From: SVTX01 sp045577415
GTDB lineage: Bacteria > Bacillota > Clostridia > Oscillospirales > CAG-272
NCBI GenBank assembly: GCA_045577415.1
Contig: JAZNII010000161.1
Span: forward strand, 1-9,487
Direction of reading: 5' to 3'
DNA: 9,487 nucleotides
Every line of letters begins with the position of its first letter. The stretch's first letter is position 1. Below the pieces are notes generated by a model. The model did not search any database and was not told the origin of the DNA. It worked only from the letters and a program-made list of their open reading frames with translations. Position numbers and translations under genes: made by a program. Positions 1 through 6,954 of this stretch are shown one piece after another.

Positions 1-1
1 T

Positions 2-475
2 GGCGCGGACATCGTGGCTAATGCCGGCGCGGTCGTATCAACGCTAAAGGAAGAAAAAAGCGAAAAACCTGCCATTATTCTTGATATGAGTACGGTCACA
101 ACGCTTTTTGCAGTAAATAAGAACAGGGAAGTAGTGGGCGGTGCTATTCTTCCCGGTGTGGGAATGTCGCTTGACGCTCTCCACAGAGAAACTGCTCAGT
201 TGCCGAATATAGAGATGTCGGGTGTCGCCCGTGTTGTCGGCAAGAATACCAAGGAGTCGCTGATGTCGGGAGTTGTCTTCGGTCAGGCGGCTATGATAGA
301 CGGTCTTATCGACCGATTTGAAAAAGAAATGAAATGCGAGAGCGGCGAGGCTATACTTTTCGCTACGGGAGAGAGTTGTAAGCCCGTAATCGGAAACTGC
401 GCGCACTCCTTCCAATATGATCCCACCCTGACCCTCAAGGGGCTTGCATATATTTACAAAAACACCGTGGGATGA
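2..475 (+). CDS. coaX: Type III pantothenate kinase (CoaX-like), 3' part only
   Basis: This is the C-terminal ~157 residues of a CoaX-family kinase, which phosphorylates pantothenate in the first step of coenzyme A synthesis in the cytoplasm. The frame is open from base 2, so the gene begins outside the window; the GTG at 14 lies inside a conserved motif and is not the start. Family landmarks visible in order are GADIVANAGAV (the GAD Asp is the expected catalytic base), LDMSTVTT (phosphate-binding motif, normally D-x-G-T-A-x-T), GGAILPGVGMSLDAL, ETAQLP, GKNTKESLMSGVVFG, IDGLIDRFEKE, and a C-terminal YDPTLTLKGLAYIY. Oddities: the motif Gly is Ser, the following Ala is Val, and the usual ATGG is ATGE. 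Activity may be altered, but the fold is clearly this family. An S component for a likely vitamin follows 162 bp downstream. Family assignment is confident; catalytic competence is not. Confidence 0.85.
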   Translation, partial: GADIVANAGAVVSTLKEEKSEKPAIILDMSTVTTLFAVNKNREVVGGAILPGVGMSLDALHRETAQLPNIEMSGVARVVGKNTKESLMSGVVFGQAAMIDGLIDRFEKEMKCESGEAILFATGESCKPVIGNCAHSFQYDPTLTLKGLAYIYKNTVG

Positions 476-494
476 TAAATTTTAACTTGGATAA

Positions 495-554
495 TAATGC
501 CGAGGGCATTGGGCTAACGCCGAGAGCGTCGGACTAACGCCGCTTGGCGATTAT
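495..554. repeat. Three 20-bp units, each a mini-hairpin
   Basis: TAATGCCG, TAACGCCG and TAACGCCG start at 495, 515 and 535, an exact 20-bp period. Each unit folds on itself with different arms: AATGCC/GGCATT (496-501 with 505-510), ACGC/GCGT (517-520 with 526-529) and CGCC/GGCG (538-541 with 546-549). The flanks ATAATAAT (491-498) and ATTATTAT (550-557) are also complementary, so the whole could close as a small multibranched structure. It lies in the spacer between the coaX-like gene and the S component. Function is unknown. Confidence 0.6.
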
Positions 555-573
555 TATAAAAAATTTTAAGCGC

Positions 574-600
574 CGTACCCAAGCGCAAAGGCGCGGGACG
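574..600 (+). promoter_or_regulatory. Candidate leader hairpin with bulged adenines
   Basis: CGT-A-CCC-AA-GCGC, loop AAAG, then GCGC-GGG-ACG forms a 10-bp stem with bulged A577 and A581-A582 on the 5' side. It lies 37 bp before the S-component start codon. A second small inverted repeat, GAGGG/CCCTC (607-611 with 619-623), directly precedes the ribosome binding site at 624-630. Either could be a leader regulatory element, but only the pairing is seen; no known riboswitch is recognised with confidence. Confidence 0.25.
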
Positions 601-637
601 ACAGCAGAGGGTGGAATTCCCTCAAGGAGAATTTAAT

Positions 638-1267
638 ATGAAGACTTCGTCGAAACAAAAGGTTTTAAGGCTTGTTCAGCTGGCGATGCTGGTTGCACTT
701 ATCGTGGTGCTTCAGTTTACGGGCGCGTCTATTCCGTTAGGAATGGTACCTCTTACATTTGTGCTGATCCCTATTGTTGTGGGTGCATTTTTGTTGAGTC
801 CCGTTGACGGAGCGATACTTGGATTTGTTTTTGGATTGATAACGGTAATACAAACACCTCAAAATCTTGTGTTGATGTATTTCTTTGATGCAAATCCTGT
901 TATATATGTGATTCTTGCATTAACCAAGGCTACCGCAGCGGGATTTTTGTCCGGACTGATTTACAAGGGAATAGGTAAGCTTTTTAAGGGTAAACTTGTA
1001 TATCTTCAGACCTCTATAGCATCCGTTACTGCGCCGATAATAAATACCGGTATTTTTGTATTAGGTATGCTTATATTCTACTTCCCTCAGCTTTCGCAGT
1101 TGCCTGAGGAGTTCCCGGAACATTTTGGTGGATTAGGAAATCCGATTCAGGTGCTTTTCCTTGGACTAGTGATTTTTAATTTTGTTGGAGAATTTATAGT
1201 CAGTCTTGTACTTTCTCCTGCAATAGTGAGAATAGTAGATGTTGTACGTAAAAAGATGAAATTGTAA
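638..1267 (+). CDS. ECF transporter S component, likely pantothenate (PanT-like)
   Basis: A 209-residue integral membrane protein of the ECF-transporter substrate-binding (S) family. S components capture a vitamin and work with a shared EcfA/EcfA'/EcfT energising module, which is not in this window. About six hydrophobic segments are visible near residues 8-27, 37-54, 57-72, 86-109, 124-149 and 168-205. The N-terminal helix has the small-residue-rich pattern QLAMLVALIVVLQF, followed by SIPLGMVPLTF and DGAILGFVFGL, typical of this family. The ATG at 638 is chosen because AAGGAGA (624-630) lies 7 bp upstream; a GTG at 611 in the same frame has no such site. Substrate is inferred from the adjacent coaX-like gene; biotin or another vitamin is possible. 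Its DNA looks more A/T-rich than the following genes, partly from hydrophobic codons. ilvD starts 19 bp downstream, so co-transcription is plausible. Confidence 0.8.
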   Translation: MKTSSKQKVLRLVQLAMLVALIVVLQFTGASIPLGMVPLTFVLIPIVVGAFLLSPVDGAILGFVFGLITVIQTPQNLVLMYFFDANPVIYVILALTKATAAGFLSGLIYKGIGKLFKGKLVYLQTSIASVTAPIINTGIFVLGMLIFYFPQLSQLPEEFPEHFGGLGNPIQVLFLGLVIFNFVGEFIVSLVLSPAIVRIVDVVRKKMKL

Positions 1268-1286
1268 TACTTATAGGAGAACAATT

Positions 1287-2951
1287 ATGCCACTTCGTTC
1301 TGATAACGTAACTAAGGGCGCGGAGAGAGCGCCGAACAGAAGTCTTTTTTATGCGATAGGATATACCAAGGAGGAGCTTGAAAGACCTCTTATCGGTGTA
1401 GTCAGCGCTCACAGTGAGATAGTACCCGGTCACGCTCACCTTGACAAGATCGCCGAGGCGGTCAAGGCGGGAATCAGAATGGCGGGCGGAACTCCCGTGC
1501 TTATTCCTTCCATCGGTGTATGCGACGGTATCGCTATGGGTCATATCGGTATGAAATATTCGCTGGCGAGCCGTGAACTTATCGCGGACAGCGTTGAGAC
1601 TATGACTATGGCGCATCAGCTTGACGGTCTCGTCCTCGTTCCCAACTGCGATAAGATCGTTCCCGGAATGGTTATGGCGGCGGTAAGAATGAACGTTCCC
1701 ACCGTGGTCTGCTCGGGAGGTCCTATGCTTGCAGGCTGCTACGACGGCGAGGAGGTCAGTCTCTCCAAGCTTTTTGAGGCGGTCGGCGCATATAAGGCGG
1801 GCATTATCGACGAGGATAAGCTCAACGAGTGTGAGACGGGCGCTTGCCCCGGTTGCGGCTCTTGCGCGGGAATGTATACCGCAAACTCTATGAACTGTCT
1901 CTGCGAGTCCATGGGTATCGCTCTCCCCGGAAACGGTACTATCCCCGCAGTCAGCAACAAGAGAATTATGCTTGCAAAGAGAGCGGGCATGGCTATTATG
2001 GAAATGGTCAAAAAGAATATCTGCGCCCGCGATATTATAAATGAAAGATCGATCAAGAACGCGCTTGCTTGCGATATGGCGCTTGGATGCAGCTCCAATA
2101 GCGTGCTTCACCTGCTCGCTATCGCAAACGAGGCAGGCGTTCCCCTTGATCTTAACCTCTTTAACCAGATGTCGGCAAAGGTACCTAACCTCTGCCACCT
2201 CGCCCCCGCAGGATCGACCCACATGCAGGATCTTGATGCCGCAGGCGGCATCCCCGCGGTTCAGGCAGAGCTTATCAAGAAGGGTCTCCTTGACGTAGAC
2301 GCTCTCACCGTTACGGGCAAGACCGTGGGCGAGAATGTTGCGGGCGCATACATAAAGTCCACCAAGGCGATCCGTCCTATCGACGATCCTTATAGCGAGA
2401 CCGGAGGAATTCAGATCCTTTGGGGTAACATCGCGCAAAAGGGCTGCGTCGTAAAGAGAAGCGCGGTCGCTCCCGAAATGCTTTGTCATAGCGGTCCCGC
2501 TCGCGTGTTCAATTCCGAGGACGAAGCGATAGCGGCGATCTACGCAGGTAACATTGTCGACGGCGACGTAGTCGTTATAAGATATGAAGGACCCAAGGGC
2601 GGTCCCGGAATGAGAGAAATGCTCAATCCCACGTCGGCACTTGCAGGCATGAAGCTTGACAAGACCGTAGCCCTTATCACCGACGGACGTTTCTCGGGCG
2701 CATCGAGAGGCGCTTCTATCGGTCACGTCTCCCCCGAGGCGGCAGACGGCGGTAACATCGCCCTCATCGAGGAAGGCGACATTATCGCAATAGACATTCC
2801 CAATGCTTCTATTAATGTTCAGGTCAGCGACGAAATTCTCGCCGCAAGACGAGAAAACTACGTGGCTCCCGAGCCTAATATCAAGTCGGGCTGGCTCGCT
2901 CGCTATGCTCGCCTCGTCAGCGGCGCAGATCAGGGTGCTGTGATGAAGTAA
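1287..2951 (+). CDS. ilvD: Dihydroxy-acid dehydratase
   Basis: The 554-residue enzyme dehydrates 2,3-dihydroxy-isovalerate and 2,3-dihydroxy-3-methylvalerate to the keto acids for valine/leucine and isoleucine (EC 4.2.1.9), in the cytoplasm. Motifs in order: GVCDGIAMGH (77-86), PNCDKIVPG (119-127, with cluster Cys121, metal-site Asp122 and Lys123), GACPGCGSCAGM (186-195 region; Cys187, 190, 193), GNGTIPA, YEGPKGGPGMREML (433-446) and TDGRFSGASRG (465-475) with the expected catalytic Ser470. The CPGCGSC pattern, and Gly where [2Fe-2S] members have a Cys in the VPGHAHLDK region, resemble E. coli IlvD, which suggests the oxygen-sensitive [4Fe-4S] class; this is inference. Length is slightly short of E. 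coli (616) but usual for Firmicutes. The ATG is preceded by AGGAGA 6 bp upstream. It follows the S component by 19 bp and is the first branched-chain gene of the set. Confidence 0.97.
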   Translation: MPLRSDNVTKGAERAPNRSLFYAIGYTKEELERPLIGVVSAHSEIVPGHAHLDKIAEAVKAGIRMAGGTPVLIPSIGVCDGIAMGHIGMKYSLASRELIADSVETMTMAHQLDGLVLVPNCDKIVPGMVMAAVRMNVPTVVCSGGPMLAGCYDGEEVSLSKLFEAVGAYKAGIIDEDKLNECETGACPGCGSCAGMYTANSMNCLCESMGIALPGNGTIPAVSNKRIMLAKRAGMAIMEMVKKNICARDIINERSIKNALACDMALGCSSNSVLHLLAIANEAGVPLDLNLFNQMSAKVPNLCHLAPAGSTHMQDLDAAGGIPAVQAELIKKGLLDVDALTVTGKTVGENVAGAYIKSTKAIRPIDDPYSETGGIQILWGNIAQKGCVVKRSAVAPEMLCHSGPARVFNSEDEAIAAIYAGNIVDGDVVVIRYEGPKGGPGMREMLNPTSALAGMKLDKTVALITDGRFSGASRGASIGHVSPEAADGGNIALIEEGDIIAIDIPNASINVQVSDEILAARRENYVAPEPNIKSGWLARYARLVSGADQGAVMK

Positions 2952-2968
2952 GATCTTTAGAGAGCGAT

Positions 2969-3057
2969 GCGGGGGAACTTTTTTAGAAAAAAAGCTTCCC
3001 CCGCCCCCCTCAAAAAACTTCAAGAAGGATAGTCGAGATTACAGACGGTTTATTCTT
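2969..3057. repeat. Hairpin repeat A plus shared 33-bp block
   Basis: GCGGGGGAA (2969-2977) pairs with TTCCCCCGC (2996-3004); inside it C-T6 pairs with A6-G around a short loop, with one bulged C. The sequence then continues CCCTCAAAAAACTTC and the block at 3025-3057, containing AAGGATAG and ATTACAGAC, which recurs after leuA at 4932-4964 with about 25 of 33 bases matching. There is no T-run after the stem, so it is not a textbook terminator, although it could still affect transcript ends between ilvD and leuA. Confidence 0.7.
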
Positions 3058-3079
3058 GGAGATGATGAAATTACAAAAT

Positions 3080-3108
3080 TTGACAATATTCCTTTAAAAC
3101 CCTATATC
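3080..3108 (+). promoter_or_regulatory. Candidate sigma-70-type promoter for leuA
   Basis: A perfect TTGACA (3080-3085) is followed after exactly 17 bp by TATATC (3103-3108), 4 of 6 matches to TATAAT. It lies about 105 bp before the leuA start, in the 261-bp ilvD-leuA spacer. Transcription from about 3115 would place hairpin B in the leuA leader. The match is good, but the region is A/T-rich and no start site is known. Confidence 0.45.
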
Positions 3109-3137
3109 AAATCCTTTTTTTAAAGTTTTTGAAATTC

Positions 3138-3190
3138 TTAAAAACTTTTTCCAAAAAGTTTTTAAGCAGGGTTCGGGACAGAGTCCCGAA
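3138..3190. repeat. Hairpin repeat B: two adjacent perfect stems
   Basis: TTAAAAACTTTTT (3138-3150) and AAAAAGTTTTTAA (3153-3165) form a perfect 13-bp A/T stem with a CC loop. TTCGGGAC (3172-3179) and GTCCCGAA (3183-3190) form a perfect 8-bp stem with loop AGA. The second stem ends 8 bp before the leuA ribosome binding site (AGAAAGG, 3198-3204). Upstream TTTTTAAAGTTTTTGAA resembles the lead-in of the hairpins before leuC and ilvE. It is probably a dispersed repeat; a leader role for leuA is possible. Confidence 0.65.
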
Positions 3191-3212
3191 ATAAAACAGA
3201 AAGGTTAATATA

Positions 3213-4871
3213 ATGAACGCAAATAAGTACACAAGACAATATTTTGCTGCTCCCATAGGCGAGCCGAAATGGATCAAAAAGAATTATCTGTCAAAACCGC
3301 CCGTGTGGTGTTCCGTGGATCTTCGCGACGGCAATCAGGCGCTTATGATCCCTATGAGCCTTGAGGAAAAGCTTGAATTTTTTAAGTTGCTCTGCAAGAT
3401 CGGATTCAAAGAGATAGAGGTCGGATTCCCCGCGGCAAGCGAGACCGAATACACGTTCCTCCGCACGCTTATCGAGCAGGATCTCATTCCCGACGACGTG
3501 ACGGTTCAGGTTCTTACTCAGTCAAGAGAGCATATTATCAAAAAGACCTTTGAGAGCTTGAAGGGCGTCAAGAACGCGATCGTCCACCTTTACAACTCCA
3601 CCTCGGTGGCGCAGAGAGAGCAGGTCTTTAAAAAGAGCAAGCAGGAGATCATCGACATCGCAGTTGAGGGCGCAAAGCTCTTTGATCAGATCAGCGAGGA
3701 GATGGGTGTTAACTACCGCTACGAGTATTCTCCCGAGTCCTTTACGGGTACCGAGCCCGAATTTGCCCTTGAGATATGCAACGCGGTGCTTGACATCTGG
3801 AAGCCCACCCCCGACAAAAAGGTAATAATCAACCTGCCCGTGACCGTTGAGGTCTCGATGCCTCACGTTTACGCAAATCAGATCGAATATATGCACGAAA
3901 ACCTCAAATACCGCGACAGCGTAATAATCTCGCTCCACCCTCACAACGACCGCGGATGCGCGGTGGCTGACACCGAAATGGGTCTGCTTGCGGGCGGCGA
4001 CAGAGTTGAGGGAACGCTTTTCGGTAACGGTGAGAGAACGGGTAACACCGACATCGTAACCGTTGCGCTGAATATGTTCGCGCAGGGCATCGATCCGGGT
4101 CTTGATTTCTCAAATATGCCCGAGATCACCGAGCTTTACGAGAGAGTTACAAGAATGCAGGTCTACGACAGAAGCCCTTACGCGGGCAAGCTTGTTTTTG
4201 CGGCATTCTCGGGATCGCATCAGGACGCTATCGCAAAGGGTATGAAGTGGAGAGAGGATCACACCTGCCGTTATTGGACGGTGCCGTATCTTCCCATCGA
4301 CCCCACCGATGTGGGCAGAGAATACGAGACCGACGTTATCCGCATCAACTCCCAGTCGGGCAAGGGTGGCATAGGTTATCTGCTTGAGCATAACTTCGGC
4401 TACGTTCTCCCCTCTAAGATGCGCGAGCACGTGGGATACGCCGTCAAGAGCGTTTCCGACCACGAACACAAGGAGCTTTCTCCCGCAGAGGTGCTTGAAA
4501 TATTCACTCGCGATTACGTCAATATTACCGCTCCCCTCGATGTGACAGACTGTCACTTTGTCAGAAAGGGAGACCAGATAAAGGCTATGCTTACCGTCAT
4601 GTGGCAGGGCGAGGAGAAAGACATCTCCGCCGAGGGTAACGGACGACTTGATGCCGTCAGTAACGCTTTTAAGCGCAATCTCGGCTTGGTCTACTCCAAC
4701 TTGACCTATACCGAGCATGCTCTTGAGTCGGACTCTACGTCCAAGGCGGTGACCTACGTCGGTATTACCGACGAGAGCGGAAAGACCCACTGGGGTGCAG
4801 GCGTCCATGAGGATATTATTACCTCTTCTATTCACGCACTCGTTTCCGCGATCAATAAAAAGCTCGCTTAA
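3213..4871 (+). CDS. leuA: 2-Isopropylmalate synthase, long LeuA2 type
   Basis: Condenses acetyl-CoA with 2-ketoisovalerate to 2-isopropylmalate, the committed step of leucine synthesis (EC 2.3.3.13). At 552 residues it has the form of the LeuA2 subfamily (about 560), with an N-terminal lead containing KPPVWCSVDLRDGNQALM. The TIM-barrel domain shows LRDGNQ (37-42, metal-binding Asp39), the metal-site HPHND (242-246) and GNGERTGNTD (271-280). Residues from about 425 form the C-terminal LeuA regulatory domain, including EGNGRLDAVSNAFKR; in the family this domain mediates leucine feedback inhibition, so this enzyme is probably inhibited by leucine. The ATG at 3213 has AGAAAGG 8 bp upstream. It is separated from ilvD by 261 bp holding two hairpin elements and a promoter candidate, so it may have its own transcript start. 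Confidence 0.96.
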   Translation: MNANKYTRQYFAAPIGEPKWIKKNYLSKPPVWCSVDLRDGNQALMIPMSLEEKLEFFKLLCKIGFKEIEVGFPAASETEYTFLRTLIEQDLIPDDVTVQVLTQSREHIIKKTFESLKGVKNAIVHLYNSTSVAQREQVFKKSKQEIIDIAVEGAKLFDQISEEMGVNYRYEYSPESFTGTEPEFALEICNAVLDIWKPTPDKKVIINLPVTVEVSMPHVYANQIEYMHENLKYRDSVIISLHPHNDRGCAVADTEMGLLAGGDRVEGTLFGNGERTGNTDIVTVALNMFAQGIDPGLDFSNMPEITELYERVTRMQVYDRSPYAGKLVFAAFSGSHQDAIAKGMKWREDHTCRYWTVPYLPIDPTDVGREYETDVIRINSQSGKGGIGYLLEHNFGYVLPSKMREHVGYAVKSVSDHEHKELSPAEVLEIFTRDYVNITAPLDVTDCHFVRKGDQIKAMLTVMWQGEEKDISAEGNGRLDAVSNAFKRNLGLVYSNLTYTEHALESDSTSKAVTYVGITDESGKTHWGAGVHEDIITSSIHALVSAINKKLA

Positions 4872-4882
4872 GGGGATGCGTC

Positions 4883-4964
4883 CGAGAACCTTTTTGAAAA
4901 AAGGTTCTCGAGCTCTCCAAAAACTTTCCCAAAGGATAGAAGATATTACAGACATTTTATCTTC
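4883..4964. repeat. Hairpin repeat C plus shared 33-bp block
   Basis: CGAGAACCTTTTT (4883-4895) pairs perfectly with AAAAAGGTTCTCG (4898-4910) around a GA loop, 11 bp after the leuA stop. It is followed by CTCTCCAAAAACTTT and the block at 4932-4964, which matches 3025-3057 downstream of ilvD. Hairpin, CTC-A-run-CTT segment and block occur in the same order at both sites, so A and C are two copies of one composite element. Confidence 0.7.
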
Positions 4965-5013
4965 TGAAACGGGGAAATTTAAAACAGAAAAATAACATTT
5001 ATCCCCATAACCC

Positions 5014-5089
5014 TTTTTAAAGACTATTGAAAGAGGAGGGGTGCGGGGAGGAGAAAACTTTTGGTCTGCAAAAGTTTTCTCCTCCCCGC
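5014..5089. repeat. Hairpin repeat D before leuC, perfect 21-bp arms
   Basis: Bases 5043-5063 and 5069-5089 are perfect 21-bp inverted repeats around a 5-base loop, with arms beginning GCGGGGAGGAGAAAAC and core CTTTTG/CAAAAG. The lead-in from 5014 (TTTTTAAAGACTATTGAAAG) resembles the lead-in of element E. It ends 7 bp before the leuC ribosome binding site AGGAG (5097-5101). Such a stable stem in the leader could affect leuC expression; that is inference. The rest of the 238-bp leuA-leuC spacer shows no gene. Confidence 0.75.
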
Positions 5090-5109
5090 GAAAAAAAGGA
5101 GAAATTAAT

Positions 5110-6369
5110 ATGGCAATGACGATGACACAGAAGATCTTGGCGGCGCACGCGGGACTTGAAACTGTCAAGGCGGGACAGTTGATCATGGCTAAATTGGATC
5201 TGGTGCTGGGTAATGATATTACGTCACCGGTGGCGATCAACGAGTTCCATAAGAACGGCTTTGAGGGCGTTTTCGACAAAACGAAGATCGCGCTTGTAAT
5301 GGACCACTTTGTTCCCAATAAGGACATCAAGGCGGCGCAACAGTGCAAGCAGTGCAGAGTTTTCGCAAAGAGCTTTGACATAAAGAACTATTTTGACGTG
5401 GGCGATATGGGAATCGAACACGCCCTGCTTCCCGAAAAGGGTCTTGTAGCTCCTGGTGACCTTGTTATCGGCGCGGATTCGCACACCTGTACCTATGGCG
5501 CGCTTGGCGCGTTCTCCACGGGTGTTGGAAGCACCGATATGGCTGCGGGAATGGCAACGGGCAAGGGATGGTTTAAAGTCCCCTCGGCGATAAAATTCAA
5601 CCTCACGGGTGAACTGAAGCCCCACGTTTCGGGTAAAGACGTTATCCTCCATATCATCGGTATGATCGGAGTTGACGGCGCACTCTACCGCTCCATGGAG
5701 TTCTCTGGCGAGGGCTTGAAGTCGCTTTCTATCGACGACAGACTCTGTATGGCGAATATGGCTATCGAGGCAGGCGCGAAGAACGGAATTTTCGAGGTCG
5801 ACCAGATCACTTTGGCTTATGTTGACGAAAGAGTAGCAAGAGATTACACAGTTTATTCGGCAGACCCAGACGCGGAGTATGACGAGGTTTATAATATCAA
5901 CCTCTCCGAGATCGAGTCGACGGTCGCTTGTCCTCACCTTCCCGAAAACACCAAGCTCGCGAAGGAGCTTTCAGAGATAGTCCCCGATCAGGTAGTCATC
6001 GGCTCCTGCACCAACGGACGTATCTCCGATATGGAAGCGGCGGCAAAATATCTTAAGGGTAAGCACGTGGCAAAGGGAGTGAGATGTATCATCATCCCCG
6101 CGACCCAGAGCATTTATAAGGAGTGCATTAAGAGAGGCTATATCGACACATTCATTGATGCGGGATGCGTAGTCTCTACACCCACCTGCGGGCCCTGCCT
6201 CGGCGGTTATATGGGAATTCTTGCAGAGGACGAGATCGCGGTCGCAACAACTAACCGTAACTTTGTCGGCAGAATGGGTCATATTACTTCCAAGATCTAT
6301 CTCGCAAGCCCCGAGGTTGCCGCAGCGACTGCGGTTGCGGGTCATATCGTTGACCCCTCTGAAATATAA
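5110..6369 (+). CDS. leuC: 3-Isopropylmalate dehydratase, large subunit
   Basis: With LeuD it forms isopropylmalate isomerase (EC 4.2.1.33), interconverting 2- and 3-isopropylmalate through an aconitase-type [4Fe-4S] cluster. The three cluster ligands are visible: Cys300 in VIGSCTNGR and Cys360/Cys363 in TPTCGPC. Other aconitase-family motifs are VMDHFVP (63-69), GADSHTCTYGALGAFSTGVGS (121-141) and the C-terminal TNRNFVGRMG. At 419 residues it matches the shorter LeuC type common in Clostridia and archaea rather than the ~466-residue enterobacterial form; homoaconitase-like relatives exist, but leuD, leuB and leuA neighbours settle the role. The ATG at 5110 is chosen because AGGAG lies 8 bp upstream; an in-frame GTG at 5041 sits in the hairpin and would add 23 unrelated residues. 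leuD follows after 93 bp. Confidence 0.95.
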   Translation: MAMTMTQKILAAHAGLETVKAGQLIMAKLDLVLGNDITSPVAINEFHKNGFEGVFDKTKIALVMDHFVPNKDIKAAQQCKQCRVFAKSFDIKNYFDVGDMGIEHALLPEKGLVAPGDLVIGADSHTCTYGALGAFSTGVGSTDMAAGMATGKGWFKVPSAIKFNLTGELKPHVSGKDVILHIIGMIGVDGALYRSMEFSGEGLKSLSIDDRLCMANMAIEAGAKNGIFEVDQITLAYVDERVARDYTVYSADPDAEYDEVYNINLSEIESTVACPHLPENTKLAKELSEIVPDQVVIGSCTNGRISDMEAAAKYLKGKHVAKGVRCIIIPATQSIYKECIKRGYIDTFIDAGCVVSTPTCGPCLGGYMGILAEDEIAVATTNRNFVGRMGHITSKIYLASPEVAAATAVAGHIVDPSEI

Positions 6370-6370
6370 G

Positions 6371-6415
6371 CCTTCTCCAGCGGAGAAGGGGGACCGCGAA
6401 GCGGTGGATGAGGAG
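6371..6415. repeat. Double-hairpin interspersed repeat between leuC and leuD
   Basis: CCTTCTCC (6371-6378) pairs with GGAGAAGG (6382-6389), and ACCGC (6393-6397) pairs with GCGGT (6401-6405), followed by GGATGAGGAG. This arrangement looks like a small REP-like repeat common in gut Clostridia genomes (from memory, not searched). It begins one base after the leuC stop and has no T-run. It differs from the CTTTTT/AAAAAG hairpins elsewhere in the window. Confidence 0.6.
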
Positions 6416-6462
6416 AACACTCTTCAAATTCGCTTCAAAGTACCCGGAAAGGAGAAATAACA

Positions 6463-6942
6463 ATGAACGCAAACGGAAAAGCACATAAATACGGCGACAA
6501 TGTCGACACCGACGTAATAATCCCCGCAAGATACCTCAATACCGCCGACCACAAGGAGCTGGCGGCTCACTGTATGGAGGACATCGATAAGGATTTTGTC
6601 AAAAAGGTCAATGACGGAGACATAATGGTAGGCGGAGCAAACTTCGGCTGCGGATCTTCCCGCGAGCATGCTCCTATCGCGATCAAAAATTCGGGAATAT
6701 CCTGCGTTATAGCCAAGACCTTTGCGAGAATCTTCTTCAGAAACGCAATAAATATCGGTCTTGCCATCCTTGAATGTCCTGAGGCAAGCGAAAAAATCGA
6801 GGCGGGAGATCAGGTAACCGTTGATTTCGACACGGGCGTTATTACAAACGTTACGAAAAACGAATCTTATCAGGCAGAGCCTTATCCGGAGTTCTTAAAA
6901 GATATTATTGCATCCGGTGGACTTTTGAACTCACTTAAATAA
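6463..6942 (+). CDS. leuD: 3-Isopropylmalate dehydratase, small subunit
   Basis: This 159-residue swivel-domain protein completes the isomerase with LeuC. Motifs: GDNVDTDVIIPARYLNT (11-27), whose YLNT lies at the loop that sets substrate choice in this family, and GGANFGCGSSREHAP (57-71), the conserved substrate-contacting segment, followed by IAKTFARIFFRNAINIGL. The length (159) fits the short LeuD that partners the short LeuC. The start has AAAGGAG (6448-6454) 8 bp upstream, in a GGAGAAATAACAATG context identical to that of ilvE. Its stop overlaps the leuB ribosome binding site region, with only 12 bp between the genes, indicating tight co-expression with leuB. Confidence 0.95.
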   Translation: MNANGKAHKYGDNVDTDVIIPARYLNTADHKELAAHCMEDIDKDFVKKVNDGDIMVGGANFGCGSSREHAPIAIKNSGISCVIAKTFARIFFRNAINIGLAILECPEASEKIEAGDQVTVDFDTGVITNVTKNESYQAEPYPEFLKDIIASGGLLNSLK

Positions 6943-6954
6943 GAGGAACATACC

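Noticed and set aside
495..554. CRISPR array
   Set aside because: Only three 20-bp units with self-paired variable parts, no repeat/spacer pattern and no cas genes.
606..623. AGGGTGGAATTCCCT as a T-box antiterminator motif
   Set aside because: The T-box core continues ACCGCG after AGGGTGG; here it continues AATTCCCT as a local inverted repeat, there is no specifier stem or terminator, and the downstream gene is not an amino-acid gene.
2969..3004. Rho-independent terminators at the intergenic hairpins
   Set aside because: None of the stems is followed by a T-run; the T-run lies inside the stem. A termination effect is possible but not supported by the sequence.
1200..3023. 607-residue open frame on the minus strand
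   Set aside because: It lies antisense to ilvD, whose product shows all family motifs; the antisense translation has no recognisable domain and follows from the codon bias of the real gene.
4795..4995. 66-residue ORF overlapping the leuA end
   Set aside because: It starts inside leuA in another frame and runs through hairpin C with no ribosome binding site or family signal.
4110..5381. 423-residue open frame on the minus strand
   Set aside because: It runs antisense across the end of leuA, hairpins C and D and the start of leuC, with no domain signal; it is a shadow of real genes and repeats.
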